In this document: positions 44,294 through 55,787 of the stretch, piece by piece
Position numbering within the stretch: the first letter of the stretch is position 1
Layout: every line of letters begins with the position of its first letter
Assembly (NCBI GenBank): GCA_903912525.1
Contig: CAIWHK010000032.1
Location: 248,001-312,000 of the forward strand
From: an uncultured bacterium
GTDB lineage: Bacteria > Krumholzibacteriota > Krumholzibacteriia > LZORAL124-64-63
DNA length: 64,000 nt
Direction of reading: 5' to 3'
Translations under genes and position numbers: made by a program
The notes under the pieces: generated by a model
What the model was told of the DNA's origin: nothing
Database searches by the model: none
The model's input: the letters and a program-made list of their open reading frames with translations, nothing else

Positions 44294-45589
44294 TCAGCCA
44301 GTTACACCGTCGGGCGTCCAGATCATCTGGCTGCGGTCACGACCGACGCTGACCCCGACGATCCGCGTGCCGAGCACCTCTTCGAGGAACGCCAGGTACG
44401 CGCGGGCCGCCGGCGGCAGGTCCGCCAACGCCCGGCAGTCGCTGAGGGATTCGCGCCACCCGGGGAACTCGCGGTAGATGGGGCGGCAGCGCGGGAGCAC
44501 TTCGCCGACGGTCGGGTAGACATCGAACTGTTCGCCGTCCAGGTCGTAGGCCACCGCCACCGGCACCGACTCCTGGGTGTCGAGCACATCCAGTTTCGTG
44601 ATCATGACGCCGGTCATGCCGTTGATGTCGACCGAATAGCGCGCAGCCACGGCATCGAACCAGCCGCAGCGGCGGGCGCGACCGGTGGTCGCCCCGAACT
44701 CGCCGCCCGCTTCGCGCAGGCGGTCGCCGGCCTCGCCAAGCAGTTCACTCGGGAACGGGCCGTTGCCGACCCGTGTGCAGTAGGCCTTGAACACGCCGTG
44801 GATCTCGCCCAGCGCCGCCGGCGGCAGGCCGGTACCGGTCAGTGCTCCGCCGACCGTCGTGTTGCTGCTGGTCACGTAGGGATACGTGCCGTGGTCGATG
44901 TCCAGCATCGTTCCCTGGGCGCCCTCGAAAAGGGCCGATTCCCGGCCCGCGCGGACACCGGCCAGCGCAGTATGCGCGTCGACGACGAGGGGCGCCAGCG
45001 ACTGCGCCAGGACGACCAGTTCCTCGGCCAGGACGCGGGCCGGCAGCGGTTCGGCGCCGTACATGGCCCCGAGCGCCTCGTTGGCCGACAGGACCTTGTC
45101 GATGACCTTGCGCTCGAGACGATCCGTGGCCAGCAGCAGGTCGCCCATGCGCAGGCCGGTCCGCTGCACCTTGTCGAGGTAGGCCGGGCCGATTCCCCGC
45201 CCCGTCGTCCCGATGCTGTGGCGGCTGAGCTTCGCCTCGCGGAGCTCGTCCAGGCGCGTATGGTACGGCATCAGGAGCGCGGCGCCGGCGGCCACGCGCA
45301 GTCGATCGCGCACCTGGAATCCCCGCTCCTCCAGGCCGATGATCTCGTCACGCAGGGACCACGGATCGACGACCATGCCGCATCCAAGCAGGCAGCGGAC
45401 GCCCGGGTGCAGGATGCCCGAGGGGATCAGATGCAGAACGTGCTTTTCCGGACCGATGTGGATCGTGTGGCCGGCGTTCGCCCCACCCTGGTAACGGAGC
45501 ACCCAATCCACGTCCCGGCTGAGGGCATCAACGATCTTGCCCTTGCCCTCATCGCCCCACTGCCCGCCGATGATCACGCGATTGCGCAC
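44294..45589 (-). CDS. purA: Adenylosuccinate synthetase
   Basis: 431 residues. It couples GTP hydrolysis to the joining of IMP and aspartate on the way to AMP. Signature motifs: GGQWGDEGKGKIVDAL at the N-terminus (P-loop), GGANAGHTI, IGTTGRGIGPAY, EGAQGTMLDIDHGTYPYVTSSNT, and TTGRARRCGWFD. GTG at 45589 gives the usual N-terminus and length; longer readings add residues outside the family. The gene lies 94 bases downstream of the cytochrome-like gene and is followed by tRNA-Lys. Confidence 0.95.
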   Translation of the reverse strand: MRNRVIIGGQWGDEGKGKIVDALSRDVDWVLRYQGGANAGHTIHIGPEKHVLHLIPSGILHPGVRCLLGCGMVVDPWSLRDEIIGLEERGFQVRDRLRVAAGAALLMPYHTRLDELREAKLSRHSIGTTGRGIGPAYLDKVQRTGLRMGDLLLATDRLERKVIDKVLSANEALGAMYGAEPLPARVLAEELVVLAQSLAPLVVDAHTALAGVRAGRESALFEGAQGTMLDIDHGTYPYVTSSNTTVGGALTGTGLPPAALGEIHGVFKAYCTRVGNGPFPSELLGEAGDRLREAGGEFGATTGRARRCGWFDAVAARYSVDINGMTGVMITKLDVLDTQESVPVAVAYDLDGEQFDVYPTVGEVLPRCRPIYREFPGWRESLSDCRALADLPPAARAYLAFLEEVLGTRIVGVSVGRDRSQMIWTPDGVTG

Positions 45590-45683
45590 GGCCGACTCCC
45601 GGTTGCGGGGCCCGAGGCCCCAAAAAAACACCCGACGATCACGGTGGATGTCGAGCGGTCACTGACACATCATCGCCGAGGGG

Positions 45684-46112
45684 TCAGCGGCCGTCAAACA
45701 TCGCCTTCAGCGTACCCCAAGTCTTCTCGTCAACCAAGGGTCCGGACCCGCAGTCGTCGACGACCCCCGGGTTGCCGGCCTGCGAGGTGACGTTTCCGTC
45801 CGGCGATCCGTCCCCGTCACTGTCTCCTACCTCGACCCCGTTCAGGCAGCCGTCGCCGTCCGAATCGATTGTGGCCAGGTTGGAATCCCAGATCCGGCCG
45901 TTGGCCCGGTAGTCCATCCCGAAGACGTTCAACGTCTTGCTGGTGGCCGTCGGCGTCGCCGAGATGTGGCAGGCCAGGCAGAGGTTGGGTGTGACGACCG
46001 GCAGCTTGGCCATGTCCAGGTTGGTCGCCAAGGCGACGTCCACACACACCGACACCGCGATAACCGCCACGGCGGCTATCGCCAATCGGCTGGCGTGTCG
46101 TCTCGGTCCCAT
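45684..46112 (-). CDS. Exported monohaem c-type cytochrome-like protein with Asp-rich calcium repeats
   Basis: 142 residues. A signal peptide (hydrophobic stretch 9-29, ALA) precedes a single haem-binding CLACH (45-49). The next part has two thrombospondin type 3-like calcium loops: DSDGDGCLNG and DSDGDGSPDG (83-106). It ends in a Trp-containing tail, TWGTLKAMFDGR (131-142), that closely resembles the end of the 61.1 kb protein. An axial Met or His for the haem is not obvious. The ATG at 46112 begins the signal peptide. It may carry electrons or bind calcium in the envelope; no partner is evident. Confidence 0.72.
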   Translation of the reverse strand: MGPRRHASRLAIAAVAVIAVSVCVDVALATNLDMAKLPVVTPNLCLACHISATPTATSKTLNVFGMDYRANGRIWDSNLATIDSDGDGCLNGVEVGDSDGDGSPDGNVTSQAGNPGVVDDCGSGPLVDEKTWGTLKAMFDGR

Positions 46113-46179
46113 GCCCTTCACCGTCCGCGCCGCGGTCCCACCCCGAAAGCGGGCCGCCTGAGGCGCCCCGCCGCCTCCA

Positions 46180-46806
46180 TTATACCGCCGGGCCTTCGCC
46201 GGCGTCAATTGAGGCCCCGTCGTCGGCGTTCGCCGCCAGCAGGGCCTCGATCCAGGCCAGCATCTCTTCCCGCCCTCGCCTCTTGGCCGCCGAGGTGGGG
46301 ATGAACGGGGTCTGGGGGTCGGCCCCGACCACCTCGATCAGTTCACGGTAGCGTGCCGAGAGGCGCGTATTGCCGATCTTGTCGGTCTTCGTCGCCGCGA
46401 TGGCGCAGGGATGCCCTGCCGCCCGGATCAGGCCGGCAAACTCCCGGTCGTCCGCAGTGGGCTTGTGCCTGACGTCCAGCAGGTGGAACACAGCCATCGG
46501 GCGGTCGTCCGCCGCCAGGTAGTCCTCGAACAGGCGGCGCCAGGTGGCGCGCAGGTCCTTGCTGACCTTGGCGAAGCCGTAGCCGGGCAGGTCCACCAGA
46601 TAGTAGCGGTCATCGACCAGGAAGTAGTTGAGCAGGCGGGTCTTGCCCGGCTTGCCGCTGGTGCGGGCGACATCGTGCCGGTTCAGGAAGTGGTTGATGA
46701 GCGAGCTCTTGCCGCAATTGGAACGACCGATGAACGCGAACTCCGGCAGCACCCGCTCGGGGCGCCCCCGCAGATCGGGCGTACTGGTGACGAAAGAGAC
46801 TTCCAC
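46180..46806 (-). CDS. engB: Ribosome-biogenesis GTPase EngB/YsxC
   Basis: 208 residues. A TRAFAC GTPase needed for 50S ribosomal subunit assembly. G1 GRSNCGKSSLIN (27-38), G2/switch I SGKPGKTRLLN, G3 DLPGYG, G4 TKTDK and G5 SAA are all present. The start is GTG at 46806, 14 bases after lon, so it is the last gene of the tig-clp-lon cluster. The C-terminal tail (after ~190) is Ala/Asp-rich and unconserved. Confidence 0.95.
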   Translation of the reverse strand: MEVSFVTSTPDLRGRPERVLPEFAFIGRSNCGKSSLINHFLNRHDVARTSGKPGKTRLLNYFLVDDRYYLVDLPGYGFAKVSKDLRATWRRLFEDYLAADDRPMAVFHLLDVRHKPTADDREFAGLIRAAGHPCAIAATKTDKIGNTRLSARYRELIEVVGADPQTPFIPTSAAKRRGREEMLAWIEALLAANADDGASIDAGEGPAV

Positions 46807-46820
46807 CGGATCCGCCGTTC

Positions 46821-49253
46821 CTAGTTGGGCCGCGCCGGCGCCTTGCCCTTGCGGGTGCCGCGCGCGCGCGTCGCCCGGCCGGCGCCCGCACGCTTGCCGC
46901 CGTCCACCAGGGCCAGCGGCAACACTTCGTCCATCGTCTCCACGAGGTGGACCGTCAGGTCACGCCTGATTTCGGGCGCCAGTTCCTGGAAGTCCTTCTC
47001 GTTGTCCTTCGGGATGATCAGGTGCCGGCAACCGGCGCGGATCGCCGCCACGGCCTTCTCGGGCAGGCCACCGATCGGCAGCACCCGACCGCGCAGCGTG
47101 ACTTCGCCCGTCATCGCCACGTCCGATCGCACCGCCACGCCGCGCAGCAGCGAGACGATGGCCGTCGCCATCGCGATGCCGGCGCTCGGGCCGTCCTTGG
47201 GCACGGCGCCTTCGGGCACGTGGATGTGGATCTGGTTCTTCTTGAACCATTCCCCGGACATCTCGCGGCACAGTCCGCGCGCATAGCTCAGCGCGGTCTC
47301 GGCCGACTCCTTCATGACATCCTTGAGATTGCCCGTGATGTTGATCTTGCCGGCCCCGGGCATCGATGTGACCTCGACCTCGAGGATCTCGCCGCCCACC
47401 ATCGTCCAGGCCAGGCCCACCACCACGCCGATCTCCGGCACCCGGTCCACCGTGCGCCGGCGGTACTTGGGCACGCCGAGGTACTTCTCAAGATTGGCCG
47501 CCGTGACCGCCGCCGGCCACTTGCCGTGCTCTGCGTGGTGCCGCGCAACCTTGCGGCAGATGCCGGCGATCTCCCGCTCGAGTCCGCGAACGCCGGCCTC
47601 GCGCGTGTAGCCGTCGATGATCGCCTGGAAGGCGGAGTTCTTGAAGCCGCCCGACCAGCGCGCCACGCCGTTGCGCTTCATCTGGCGCGGAGCCAGGAAG
47701 CGTTCGGCGATGACCAGTTTCTCGTGCTCGAGGTAGCCCGGCAGCCGGATGATCTCCATGCGGTCTTCCAGCGCCGGCGGGATCGAATGCAGGCTGTTGG
47801 CCGTGGTGATGAACATCACCTGGCTGAGATCGAACTCGACCTCGAGGTAGTGGTCGCTGAACGTCGAATTCTGCTCGGGATCCAGCACCTCGAGCAGCGC
47901 AGCCGCCGGGTCGCCGCGGAAATCGGCGCCCATCTTATCAATCTCGTCGAGCAGGAACACCGGATTGCGCGTCCCTGCCTTGCGCAAGGACTCGATGATG
48001 CGGCCGGGCTTGCTGCCGATGTACGTGCGCCGGTGGCCGCGGATCTCCGACTCGTCGCGCACGCCGCCGAGGCTGATGCGCACAAACTTCTTGCCCATGC
48101 TCTCGGCGATGCTGCGCCCGAGGCTGGTCTTGCCCACGCCCGGGGGTCCCACCAGGCAGAGAATGGTGCCCTGCGGGCGGCGCGTCAGCTTGTAGACGGC
48201 CAGGAACTCGACGATGCGCTCCTTGACCTTCGCCAGCCCGTAGTGGTCGGCGTCCAGCCGCGCCTGCACGTGCACCGGATCGACGCGGTCGCGCGACTTC
48301 TTCTTCCACGGCAACGCCAGCAGCGTGTCGAGGTAGTTCCGGACGACGGTAGCTTCGGGACTCATCACCGACATGCGCTCGAGGCGCGTGACCTCGCGGC
48401 GCGCCACCTCGAGGGCCTCGGGGCTCATGTCGCTCTGCTCGATGCGCGCCGAGTAGTCCTCGATCTCGGAGTCCTCGTCGGACGTGTAGCCGAGCTCCTT
48501 GCGGATCGCGCGCAACTGTTCGTTCAGGTAGAACTCGCGCTGGTTGCGCTGCACCGCGGTCTGGACCTCGCCATCGATGCGCTGCTCGATCTCGAGGATG
48601 TCCAGTTCGCCGGCCAGGATCTGGTTGATGCGCGTCAGGCGGCGCTCGAGCGACGGCTCCTCGAGCAATTCCTGCTTCAGGGGCACCTTGCCGAGGATGT
48701 AGGCGCTGATGGAGTCGGCCATGCGGCCGATCTCCTCGAGGTTCAGTACCGAGAGCAGCACCTCGTCCGGCAGCCGCTTGTTCAGGCGCACGTATTCCTT
48801 GAAGCGGTCCTTGATCGAGCGGCTGAGCGCCTCGATCTGCGGACCCTCGGCCAGTTCCTCGGCCAGCGGCGTCGCCACGGCCTCGAGGAACCCGTCGGCC
48901 TGGACGACGCCCTCGAGCCTGACGCGCGTGGCGCCCTCGACCAGGATCTTCAGCGTCTCGTCGGGTGTGCGGATGATCTGCAGCACACGGATGACGGTGC
49001 CGACGGCGAACAGGTCCTCGCCCGTCGGCTCCTCGGTGTCCGGCTCGCGCTGGGCCGCTACGCACAGCCGCTTGTCGCGCTCCATGGCAGCCTCGACGGC
49101 CGCCACCGAGGCCGCGCGGCCGACCAGCAGCGGCGTGACCATGTACGGGAACACGACGACATCGCGCAGCGGCAGCAGCGGCAGGCGCGCGGGCAGCGAA
49201 GGCAGCGCGGCGCCGTCGGTGGACGGGACGCGATCGTGTGTGGTGGGGCTCAT
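46821..49253 (-). CDS. lon: ATP-dependent Lon protease
   Basis: 810 residues. N-terminal substrate-binding domain (LPLLPLRDVVVFPYMVTPLLVG onward), coiled region, AAA+ domain with Walker A GPPGVGKTSLG and Walker B FLLDEIDK, and C-terminal protease domain with the Ser-Lys dyad: Ser in DGPSAGIAMATA and Lys in the GCRHLIIPKDN region. It degrades misfolded and regulatory proteins. The C-terminus is a basic Lys/Arg/Ala tail. ATG at 49253 is preceded by AAGGAG. It follows clpX by about 110 bases. Confidence 0.96.
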   Translation of the reverse strand: MSPTTHDRVPSTDGAALPSLPARLPLLPLRDVVVFPYMVTPLLVGRAASVAAVEAAMERDKRLCVAAQREPDTEEPTGEDLFAVGTVIRVLQIIRTPDETLKILVEGATRVRLEGVVQADGFLEAVATPLAEELAEGPQIEALSRSIKDRFKEYVRLNKRLPDEVLLSVLNLEEIGRMADSISAYILGKVPLKQELLEEPSLERRLTRINQILAGELDILEIEQRIDGEVQTAVQRNQREFYLNEQLRAIRKELGYTSDEDSEIEDYSARIEQSDMSPEALEVARREVTRLERMSVMSPEATVVRNYLDTLLALPWKKKSRDRVDPVHVQARLDADHYGLAKVKERIVEFLAVYKLTRRPQGTILCLVGPPGVGKTSLGRSIAESMGKKFVRISLGGVRDESEIRGHRRTYIGSKPGRIIESLRKAGTRNPVFLLDEIDKMGADFRGDPAAALLEVLDPEQNSTFSDHYLEVEFDLSQVMFITTANSLHSIPPALEDRMEIIRLPGYLEHEKLVIAERFLAPRQMKRNGVARWSGGFKNSAFQAIIDGYTREAGVRGLEREIAGICRKVARHHAEHGKWPAAVTAANLEKYLGVPKYRRRTVDRVPEIGVVVGLAWTMVGGEILEVEVTSMPGAGKINITGNLKDVMKESAETALSYARGLCREMSGEWFKKNQIHIHVPEGAVPKDGPSAGIAMATAIVSLLRGVAVRSDVAMTGEVTLRGRVLPIGGLPEKAVAAIRAGCRHLIIPKDNEKDFQELAPEIRRDLTVHLVETMDEVLPLALVDGGKRAGAGRATRARGTRKGKAPARPN

Positions 49254-49362
49254 CGTTCTCCTTGGTGCGCGAGTGCCGGGCGCGACGGCAGCGGAAGGCG
49301 AATGGCGCCGGGACCGGGTGGGCCCGGCGCTGGCGGCCCCGCAGGCCGGCGCGCGATGGCGA

Positions 49363-50625
49363 TCAGGCTTCCTTGATGTCCAGCGGCGGCTCGCCGAGCA
49401 CCACCTCGGGCGCGGTCTGTTTCTCGACCGACTCCCGGGTGATGACGACCTGCCGCACGTCGTCCAGCGACGGCACATCATACATTGTGCCGCGCATGAT
49501 GCGTTCGAGGATCGAGCGGAGTCCGCGGGCGCCGGTCTTGCGCTTGATCGCCAGCTCGGCGATGGCTTCCAGAGCGGCGGGTTCGAAAACCAGCTCGACG
49601 TCCTCCATCTCCAGGAGCTTGCGGTACTGCTTGGTCAGCGCATTTCGGGGCTCGGAAAGGACGCGGAGCATCGCGTCGCTGTCGAGTTCCTTGAGGCTGG
49701 TGACCACCGGCAAACGGCCGATCAGCTCGGGGATCAGGCCGTACTGCATCAGGTCCTGCGGCTCGACGATCCCGAAGAACTCCTCGCGCTCTTCGCGCGC
49801 GGTGTATTCCTCGGTGCGGGCGAACCCCAGCGTGTTGCGGCCAACCCTGCGCTCGATGATCTTCTCAAGGCCCTGGAAGGCGCCGCCGCAGATGAACAGG
49901 ATGTTCTTCGTGTTGACCTCGAGGTACTTCTGCTGCGGATGCTTGCGCCCGCCCTGCGGCGGCACGTTGGCCACCGTGCCTTCGAGGATCTTCAGGAGCG
50001 CCTGCTGCACGCCCTCGCCCGACACGTCGCGCGTGATCGAGGGATTGCCGCTCTTGCGCCCGATCTTGTCGATTTCATCGACGTAGACGATGCCCTGCTC
50101 GGCCGCGGCGATGTTGTAGTCCGCCGCCTGCAGCAACCGCACCAGGATGTTCTCGACGTCCTCGCCCACGTAACCCGCCTCGGTCAGCGCCGTGGCGTCG
50201 GCGATGGCGAACGGGACGTTGAGGTAGCGCGCGAGCGTCTGCGCCAGCAGGGTCTTGCCCGTGCCGGTGCTGCCGAGCATCAGGATGTTGCTCTTGTCGA
50301 TCTCGACGCCGTCGCCGGTCACCTTCTGGTGGATGCGCTTGTAGTGATTGTAGACAGCGACAGCCAGGCTGACCTTGGCGTCCTCCTGCCCGATCACGTA
50401 GAGGTCGAGGTAGTCCTTGATCTCGCGCGGCTTGGGGAACTTCGGCGGCGCCAGCGCCGCCTCGTCCAGCATCTCGCCCTCGAGGATATCGTTGCAGAGC
50501 TTGATGCACTCGCTGCAGATATAGACACTCGAAGGCCCGGCGACGAGCTTCGCCACTTCATCCTGCCCGCGGGCACAGAAGGAGCATTTGATCATCTGCG
50601 GACTGCCGTTCTGGCGACGTTTCAT
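49363..50625 (-). CDS. clpX: ClpX ATP-dependent unfoldase
   Basis: 420 residues. It unfolds proteins and feeds them to ClpP. It has the N-terminal zinc-binding domain ([14 protein letters not shown] ... CSECIKLC), Walker [13 protein letters not shown], Walker [14 protein letters not shown], the IGF-like ClpP loop [14 protein letters not shown] (family pattern; here LIGR, the loop itself is near), and sensor 2 [10 protein letters not shown]. The gene follows clpP by 38 bases in the tig-clpP-clpX-lon order. Confidence 0.96.
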   Translation of the reverse strand: MKRRQNGSPQMIKCSFCARGQDEVAKLVAGPSSVYICSECIKLCNDILEGEMLDEAALAPPKFPKPREIKDYLDLYVIGQEDAKVSLAVAVYNHYKRIHQKVTGDGVEIDKSNILMLGSTGTGKTLLAQTLARYLNVPFAIADATALTEAGYVGEDVENILVRLLQAADYNIAAAEQGIVYVDEIDKIGRKSGNPSITRDVSGEGVQQALLKILEGTVANVPPQGGRKHPQQKYLEVNTKNILFICGGAFQGLEKIIERRVGRNTLGFARTEEYTAREEREEFFGIVEPQDLMQYGLIPELIGRLPVVTSLKELDSDAMLRVLSEPRNALTKQYRKLLEMEDVELVFEPAALEAIAELAIKRKTGARGLRSILERIMRGTMYDVPSLDDVRQVVITRESVEKQTAPEVVLGEPPLDIKEA

Positions 50626-50663
50626 TCCTGCTCCCCGACTGCGTCCCGCGGGCCCGGAGGCCC

Positions 50664-51275
50664 TTACTTCTTCTTCGCCTTGTCGGGCTCGATCTCGCTG
50701 CGGCTCTCGATGACCTTGTCGACGATCCCGTACGCCGCCGCTTCGTCGGCGGACATGAAGAAGTCGCGGTCGCTGTCGGTGGCGATCTTTTCCAGCGGCT
50801 GGCCGGTGTGCTTGGCCAGGATGGCGTAGAGCTTGTCACGGATGCTCAGGATCTCGCGCGTATAGATCTCGAGCATGCTCGCCTGGCCCTGGCTGCCGCC
50901 CAGCGGCTGATGGATCATCACCCGCGAGTTCTTGAGCGCCGAGCGCTTGCCGGCGGCGCCGGCGGCGAGCAGGACCGCGCCCATGCTGGCGGCCTGCCCC
51001 ATGCAGATGGTGACCACATCATTTGTAATGTATTGCATCGTATCGTAGATGGCAAGTCCAGCGGTCACGGATCCGCCAGGACTGTTGATGTATAGGTAGA
51101 TATCGCGCTCGGGATCCTCGGCCTGCAGGAACAGCATCTGCGCGATCACCAGGTTGGCAATGTTGTCGTCGACCGGGAAGCCCAGGAAGACGATGCGATC
51201 CTTGAGCAGACGCGAATAGATGTCATATGCGCGCTCGCCGTGACTGGTCTGATCAACTACGACGGGAACCAGCAT
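50664..51275 (-). CDS. clpP: ClpP serine peptidase
   Basis: 203 residues. The catalytic triad is visible: Ser in [14 protein letters not shown], His in [12 protein letters not shown] and Asp in the [19 protein letters not shown] region. It forms the barrel that degrades proteins unfolded by ClpX. ATG at 51275 has AAGGAG upstream and lies 9 bases after tig. The extreme C-terminus is lysine-rich (PDKAKKK). Confidence 0.96.
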   Translation of the reverse strand: MLVPVVVDQTSHGERAYDIYSRLLKDRIVFLGFPVDDNIANLVIAQMLFLQAEDPERDIYLYINSPGGSVTAGLAIYDTMQYITNDVVTICMGQAASMGAVLLAAGAAGKRSALKNSRVMIHQPLGGSQGQASMLEIYTREILSIRDKLYAILAKHTGQPLEKIATDSDRDFFMSADEAAAYGIVDKVIESRSEIEPDKAKKK

Positions 51276-51284
51276 CGTTTCTCC

Positions 51285-52634
51285 TTAATGGCTCGGGGCG
51301 TGGTCGCCCAGGACATCCGTGTCCGCGGGCACGTCCTCGACTGCCGCACGGGACAGCAGGAAATCATAAGTACGGCGCTCGAGAAGGTCGAATTCGATCC
51401 GCTCCCGTTCGTCGCCACTGTCGACGAATTCCCGGTAACGGTCAACCTCGAAACCGTTTTCGGTCGCGATCTCGGCGATCCGTTCATCGACCGCTTCCTT
51501 GTCCGCCTTGATGTCTTCCCGGCGGCGGACCGCCTCGAGCAGCAGCATGCCCTGCAGCGCCCGCTCGGCGTGCGGCCGTCCCTCCTCGCGGTAGGAGGCG
51601 TCCTCTTCCTGCGTGTTCGGGCGCCCGAGGCGCGCGTTGCGCTGGTGGAGTTCGGCCAGGCTCGACTCGAGGTACTTGTCGACCATCGACGGCGGCAGGG
51701 GAACGTCGTGCCGCTTAAGGAGTTCCGACTGGAGCTGCATATCCAGCTCCTGGGCGATGCGACGCCCCGCCTCCTTCTCCAGATCGCGGCGGATGTCCGC
51801 CCGCAGGCCGGCGACGTCCTGGACGGGGCCGCAGGTGGCGGCAAACGCGTCGTCCAGATCGGGCAGCTTCTTCTGCCCCACGGCCTTGACCAGGCAGCGG
51901 AACTTCACGGCCCGACCCTGCAGGGCCGGGTTCGGGTGGTCGGCCGGGTAGGTGACTTCGACGATCCGCTCGGCACCGGCGGCGGCGCCGCCGAGGCGCT
52001 CGTTGAATTCCGTCAGGTTGTGCGCGGCGCCCAGGACGAACTTCTGGTCGCCGATGATGCGTTCGTCGTCGAAGGTCCCGTCGTCACTGCCGGGCACGAG
52101 GTCCAGCGTGACCTGGTCCCCGTCCTGTGCCTCGCGCTCGACCGTTTCCCACGACGTGCGCGCCTCGCGCAGGCGCTCGATCACATTGTCGACGTCGGTC
52201 TCGGGGACCTCGACCTTCCGGCGCTTGACCGGCAGGTTGTCCAGGTCCGTCAGCGTGATTTCGGGCCGCACCTCGACCACGAGGTCGAAGGCCAGCGGGC
52301 CGTCATCGGGGAAATCCAGGTTCTCCAGGGCAGGGTCGCTGACCGGCGACAGCTTGTGCTCGATGATGGCCGCGATCCACGCCTTCGGGATCAGGGCCTC
52401 GACCGTCTCGGCGCGCAATGCGTCACCCAGTTCGCGCTCGAGGACCGCCTTGGGCGTGTGCCCCTTGCGGAACCCGGGCTTGTGGTGCGTGCGCGCCGCC
52501 TTCTTCAGCCGCTCGGCGAACTCCTGATCGTACATCGTACGGGCCACCTGGGCACGGATGACACGGCGGCAGGGCTCGGGCGCTTCGACAGTCGTGCTGA
52601 TGGGCCGGACAGCGCCGGACGGGTTCTCGGACAT
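51285..52634 (-). CDS. tig: Trigger factor
   Basis: 449 residues. A ribosome-associated chaperone and peptidyl-prolyl isomerase. The ribosome-binding N-terminal domain includes the HHKPGFRKGHTPKAVLERELGD stretch (GFRxGxxP signature, in part). A PPIase-like middle part follows (QDGDQVTLDLV ... VEVTYPADHPNPALQGRAVKF) and a helical C-terminal domain. ATG at 52634 has GAGGAT upstream. First protein gene of the proteostasis block; tRNA-Leu lies about 130 bases before it and may share transcription. Confidence 0.94.
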   Translation of the reverse strand: MSENPSGAVRPISTTVEAPEPCRRVIRAQVARTMYDQEFAERLKKAARTHHKPGFRKGHTPKAVLERELGDALRAETVEALIPKAWIAAIIEHKLSPVSDPALENLDFPDDGPLAFDLVVEVRPEITLTDLDNLPVKRRKVEVPETDVDNVIERLREARTSWETVEREAQDGDQVTLDLVPGSDDGTFDDERIIGDQKFVLGAAHNLTEFNERLGGAAAGAERIVEVTYPADHPNPALQGRAVKFRCLVKAVGQKKLPDLDDAFAATCGPVQDVAGLRADIRRDLEKEAGRRIAQELDMQLQSELLKRHDVPLPPSMVDKYLESSLAELHQRNARLGRPNTQEEDASYREEGRPHAERALQGMLLLEAVRRREDIKADKEAVDERIAEIATENGFEVDRYREFVDSGDERERIEFDLLERRTYDFLLSRAAVEDVPADTDVLGDHAPSH

Positions 52635-52711
52635 GCCTGGATCCTCGCGGTAGGAATGTGAAAACGGCCCGGCGTTACAGGACTTCCGGGCGCGGCAACT
52701 GTGTGATGATC

Positions 52712-52739
52712 GGCCGGCGGCAAAAGCCCGCCGCCGGTC
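52712..52739. terminator. Hairpin between tRNA-Leu and tig
   Basis: GGCCGGCGGC (52712-52721) pairs with GCCGCCGGTC (52730-52739) around an eight-base AAAAGCCC loop. No T tract follows, so it may partially terminate or process the tRNA transcript rather than end it. Confidence 0.45.
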
Positions 52740-52765
52740 CCGCGGACTCCGAGGCCCGGGGGATC

Positions 52766-52850
<85 letters not shown>

Positions 52851-52891
52851 GTACCCTGGGGACGAACCCGACCAACGGCGCGGGCCCCGCG

Positions 52892-52920
52892 AATATAGCG
52901 GCGGGCCCGAAAAGGGTCAA
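52892..52920 (-). promoter_or_regulatory. Promoter of tRNA-Leu (and possibly tig-clp-lon)
   Basis: On the minus strand TTGACC (52915-52920) and TATATT (52892-52897) with a 17-base spacer, 41 bases before the tRNA. The same layout occurs at tRNA-Lys. Confidence 0.8.
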
Positions 52921-52965
52921 GCCGGGCCACGGCGGGCCCTTTGCGGGGCCCAGGCGCCGCCCCGG

Positions 52966-54357
<1,392 letters not shown>

Positions 54358-54461
54358 GGGACTCCCGTCCAAAGGCATCGCGCAACCGCTGGACGCGGCT
54401 GCGGGCAGGCGCACATCTTCCGCACGATCGCCCGTCGTGTCAACGGCCCCCGCTTGCGCGA

Positions 54462-55787
54462 TCAGGTCGGCAGGCCACCCGGCCAGACGCGCCCGAAGGC
54501 ACCGCGCTGCCGGGCCGCCGCCAGCAGTTCCTCGCGGAACCGCGGGTGGGCGATGCCGATCAAAGCCTCGGCGCGCTCGCGCAGGCTGCGCCCGAGCATC
54601 GGCGCCACGCCGTACTCGGTGACGACGAAATGCACGTCCGCGCGCGTCAGCACGACGCCCGCGCCGTGCGAAAGCACCGGCACGATGCGCGAACGGCTCC
54701 CGTCGGACGTCGTCGAGGGCAGCGCAATGATCGGCTGGCCGCCCTCGGCCATCGCCGCACCGCGCATGAAGTCGGCCTGGCCCCCGAAACCGCTGTGGAT
54801 GCGCTCGCCGATCGAGTCGGAACACACCTGGCCTGTCAGGTCGATCTCGATGGCGCTGTTGATGGCGGTCATGTTCTGGTTGCGCGCGATGTTGGCCGGG
54901 TGGTTGACGTAGTCGGTCGGATGGAACTCGAACAGCGCGTTGTCGTGCGCGAAGTCGTAGACGCGCCGCGTCCCCATGATGAAGCCGGCGACGACCTTGC
55001 CCGGATGGAACGTCTTGCGTTCGCCGTTGACGACGCCGCTCTGCACGAGGTCGGGCAGCGCCTCGGTGATCATCTCGGTGTGGACGCCCAGGTCGCGCCG
55101 GTCGCCGAGGAAGCCGAGCGCCGCGTTCGGGATGGCGCCGAGGCCCAACTGCAGGCACGCGCCGTCGCCGATCAGCCCGGCGACGTGGCGCCCCACGGCG
55201 CACTCGAGGTCGGTCGGCGGCTCGGGATGGAACTCGTCGAGGTCGCGGTCGACCTCCACGAAGGCCTCGATTTTCGAGACGTGGATGAAGCTGTCGCCCA
55301 GGGTGCGCGGCATCCGCCGGTTGACCTCGACGACGATATTCCTCGCCGAGAGGGCCGCCGGCTTGGTGACGCCGACCTCGATGCCGAACGAGCAGAACCC
55401 GTGCTCATCGGGCGGGGTGACCTGGATCAGCGCCCAGTCCAGCTTGACGATGCCGCGGCGGAACAGGCGGGGCATCTCGTGCAGGTGGATCGGGATGTAG
55501 TCGGCGCGCCCCTCATTGACCGCTTCGCGCGTATTGGCGGCGACGAAGCAGTCGCGCAGCCGGAAGCTCTCCTCCATGCCCGGCGCGAGGTACGGCGTGG
55601 CGCCCATCGTCAGGTGGTGGATGATGTCGACGTTGCGCAATTCCTCGTGGCGCGCAGCCAATGCGGAGATCAGGTCGTGCGGGGCTGCGCAACCGGAACC
55701 GAAGTAGACGTTCTCGCCCGAGGCAATCTGCGCCACCGCCTCGGCCGGCGTGCGCAGGCGCTCGCGATAGCGGGCCATCCAGCTCAT
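54462..55787 (-). CDS. Acetyl-CoA hydrolase / 4-hydroxybutyrate CoA-transferase family enzyme
   Basis: 441 residues. Transfers CoA between acyl groups through a glutamyl-CoA intermediate. The catalytic Glu is probably in GVHTEMITEALPDLV. Other family features: GSGCAAPHDLISAL (oxyanion loop), QVTPPDEHGFCSFGIEV, LQLGLGAIPNAAL, and GGQADFMRGAAMAEGGQ. The substrate pair cannot be determined. The start ATG (55787) overlaps the ald stop as ATGA, so both are translated together. Confidence 0.92.
   Translation of the reverse strand: MSWMARYRERLRTPAEAVAQIASGENVYFGSGCAAPHDLISALAARHEELRNVDIIHHLTMGATPYLAPGMEESFRLRDCFVAANTREAVNEGRADYIPIHLHEMPRLFRRGIVKLDWALIQVTPPDEHGFCSFGIEVGVTKPAALSARNIVVEVNRRMPRTLGDSFIHVSKIEAFVEVDRDLDEFHPEPPTDLECAVGRHVAGLIGDGACLQLGLGAIPNAALGFLGDRRDLGVHTEMITEALPDLVQSGVVNGERKTFHPGKVVAGFIMGTRRVYDFAHDNALFEFHPTDYVNHPANIARNQNMTAINSAIEIDLTGQVCSDSIGERIHSGFGGQADFMRGAAMAEGGQPIIALPSTTSDGSRSRIVPVLSHGAGVVLTRADVHFVVTEYGVAPMLGRSLRERAEALIGIAHPRFREELLAAARQRGAFGRVWPGGLPT

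Noticed and set aside
45601-45640. A GGGGCCC/GGCCCC hairpin next to an A/T run before purA
   Set aside because: The T run precedes the stem on the transcribed strand, so it is not a terminator for the upstream gene. It is probably untranslated leader.
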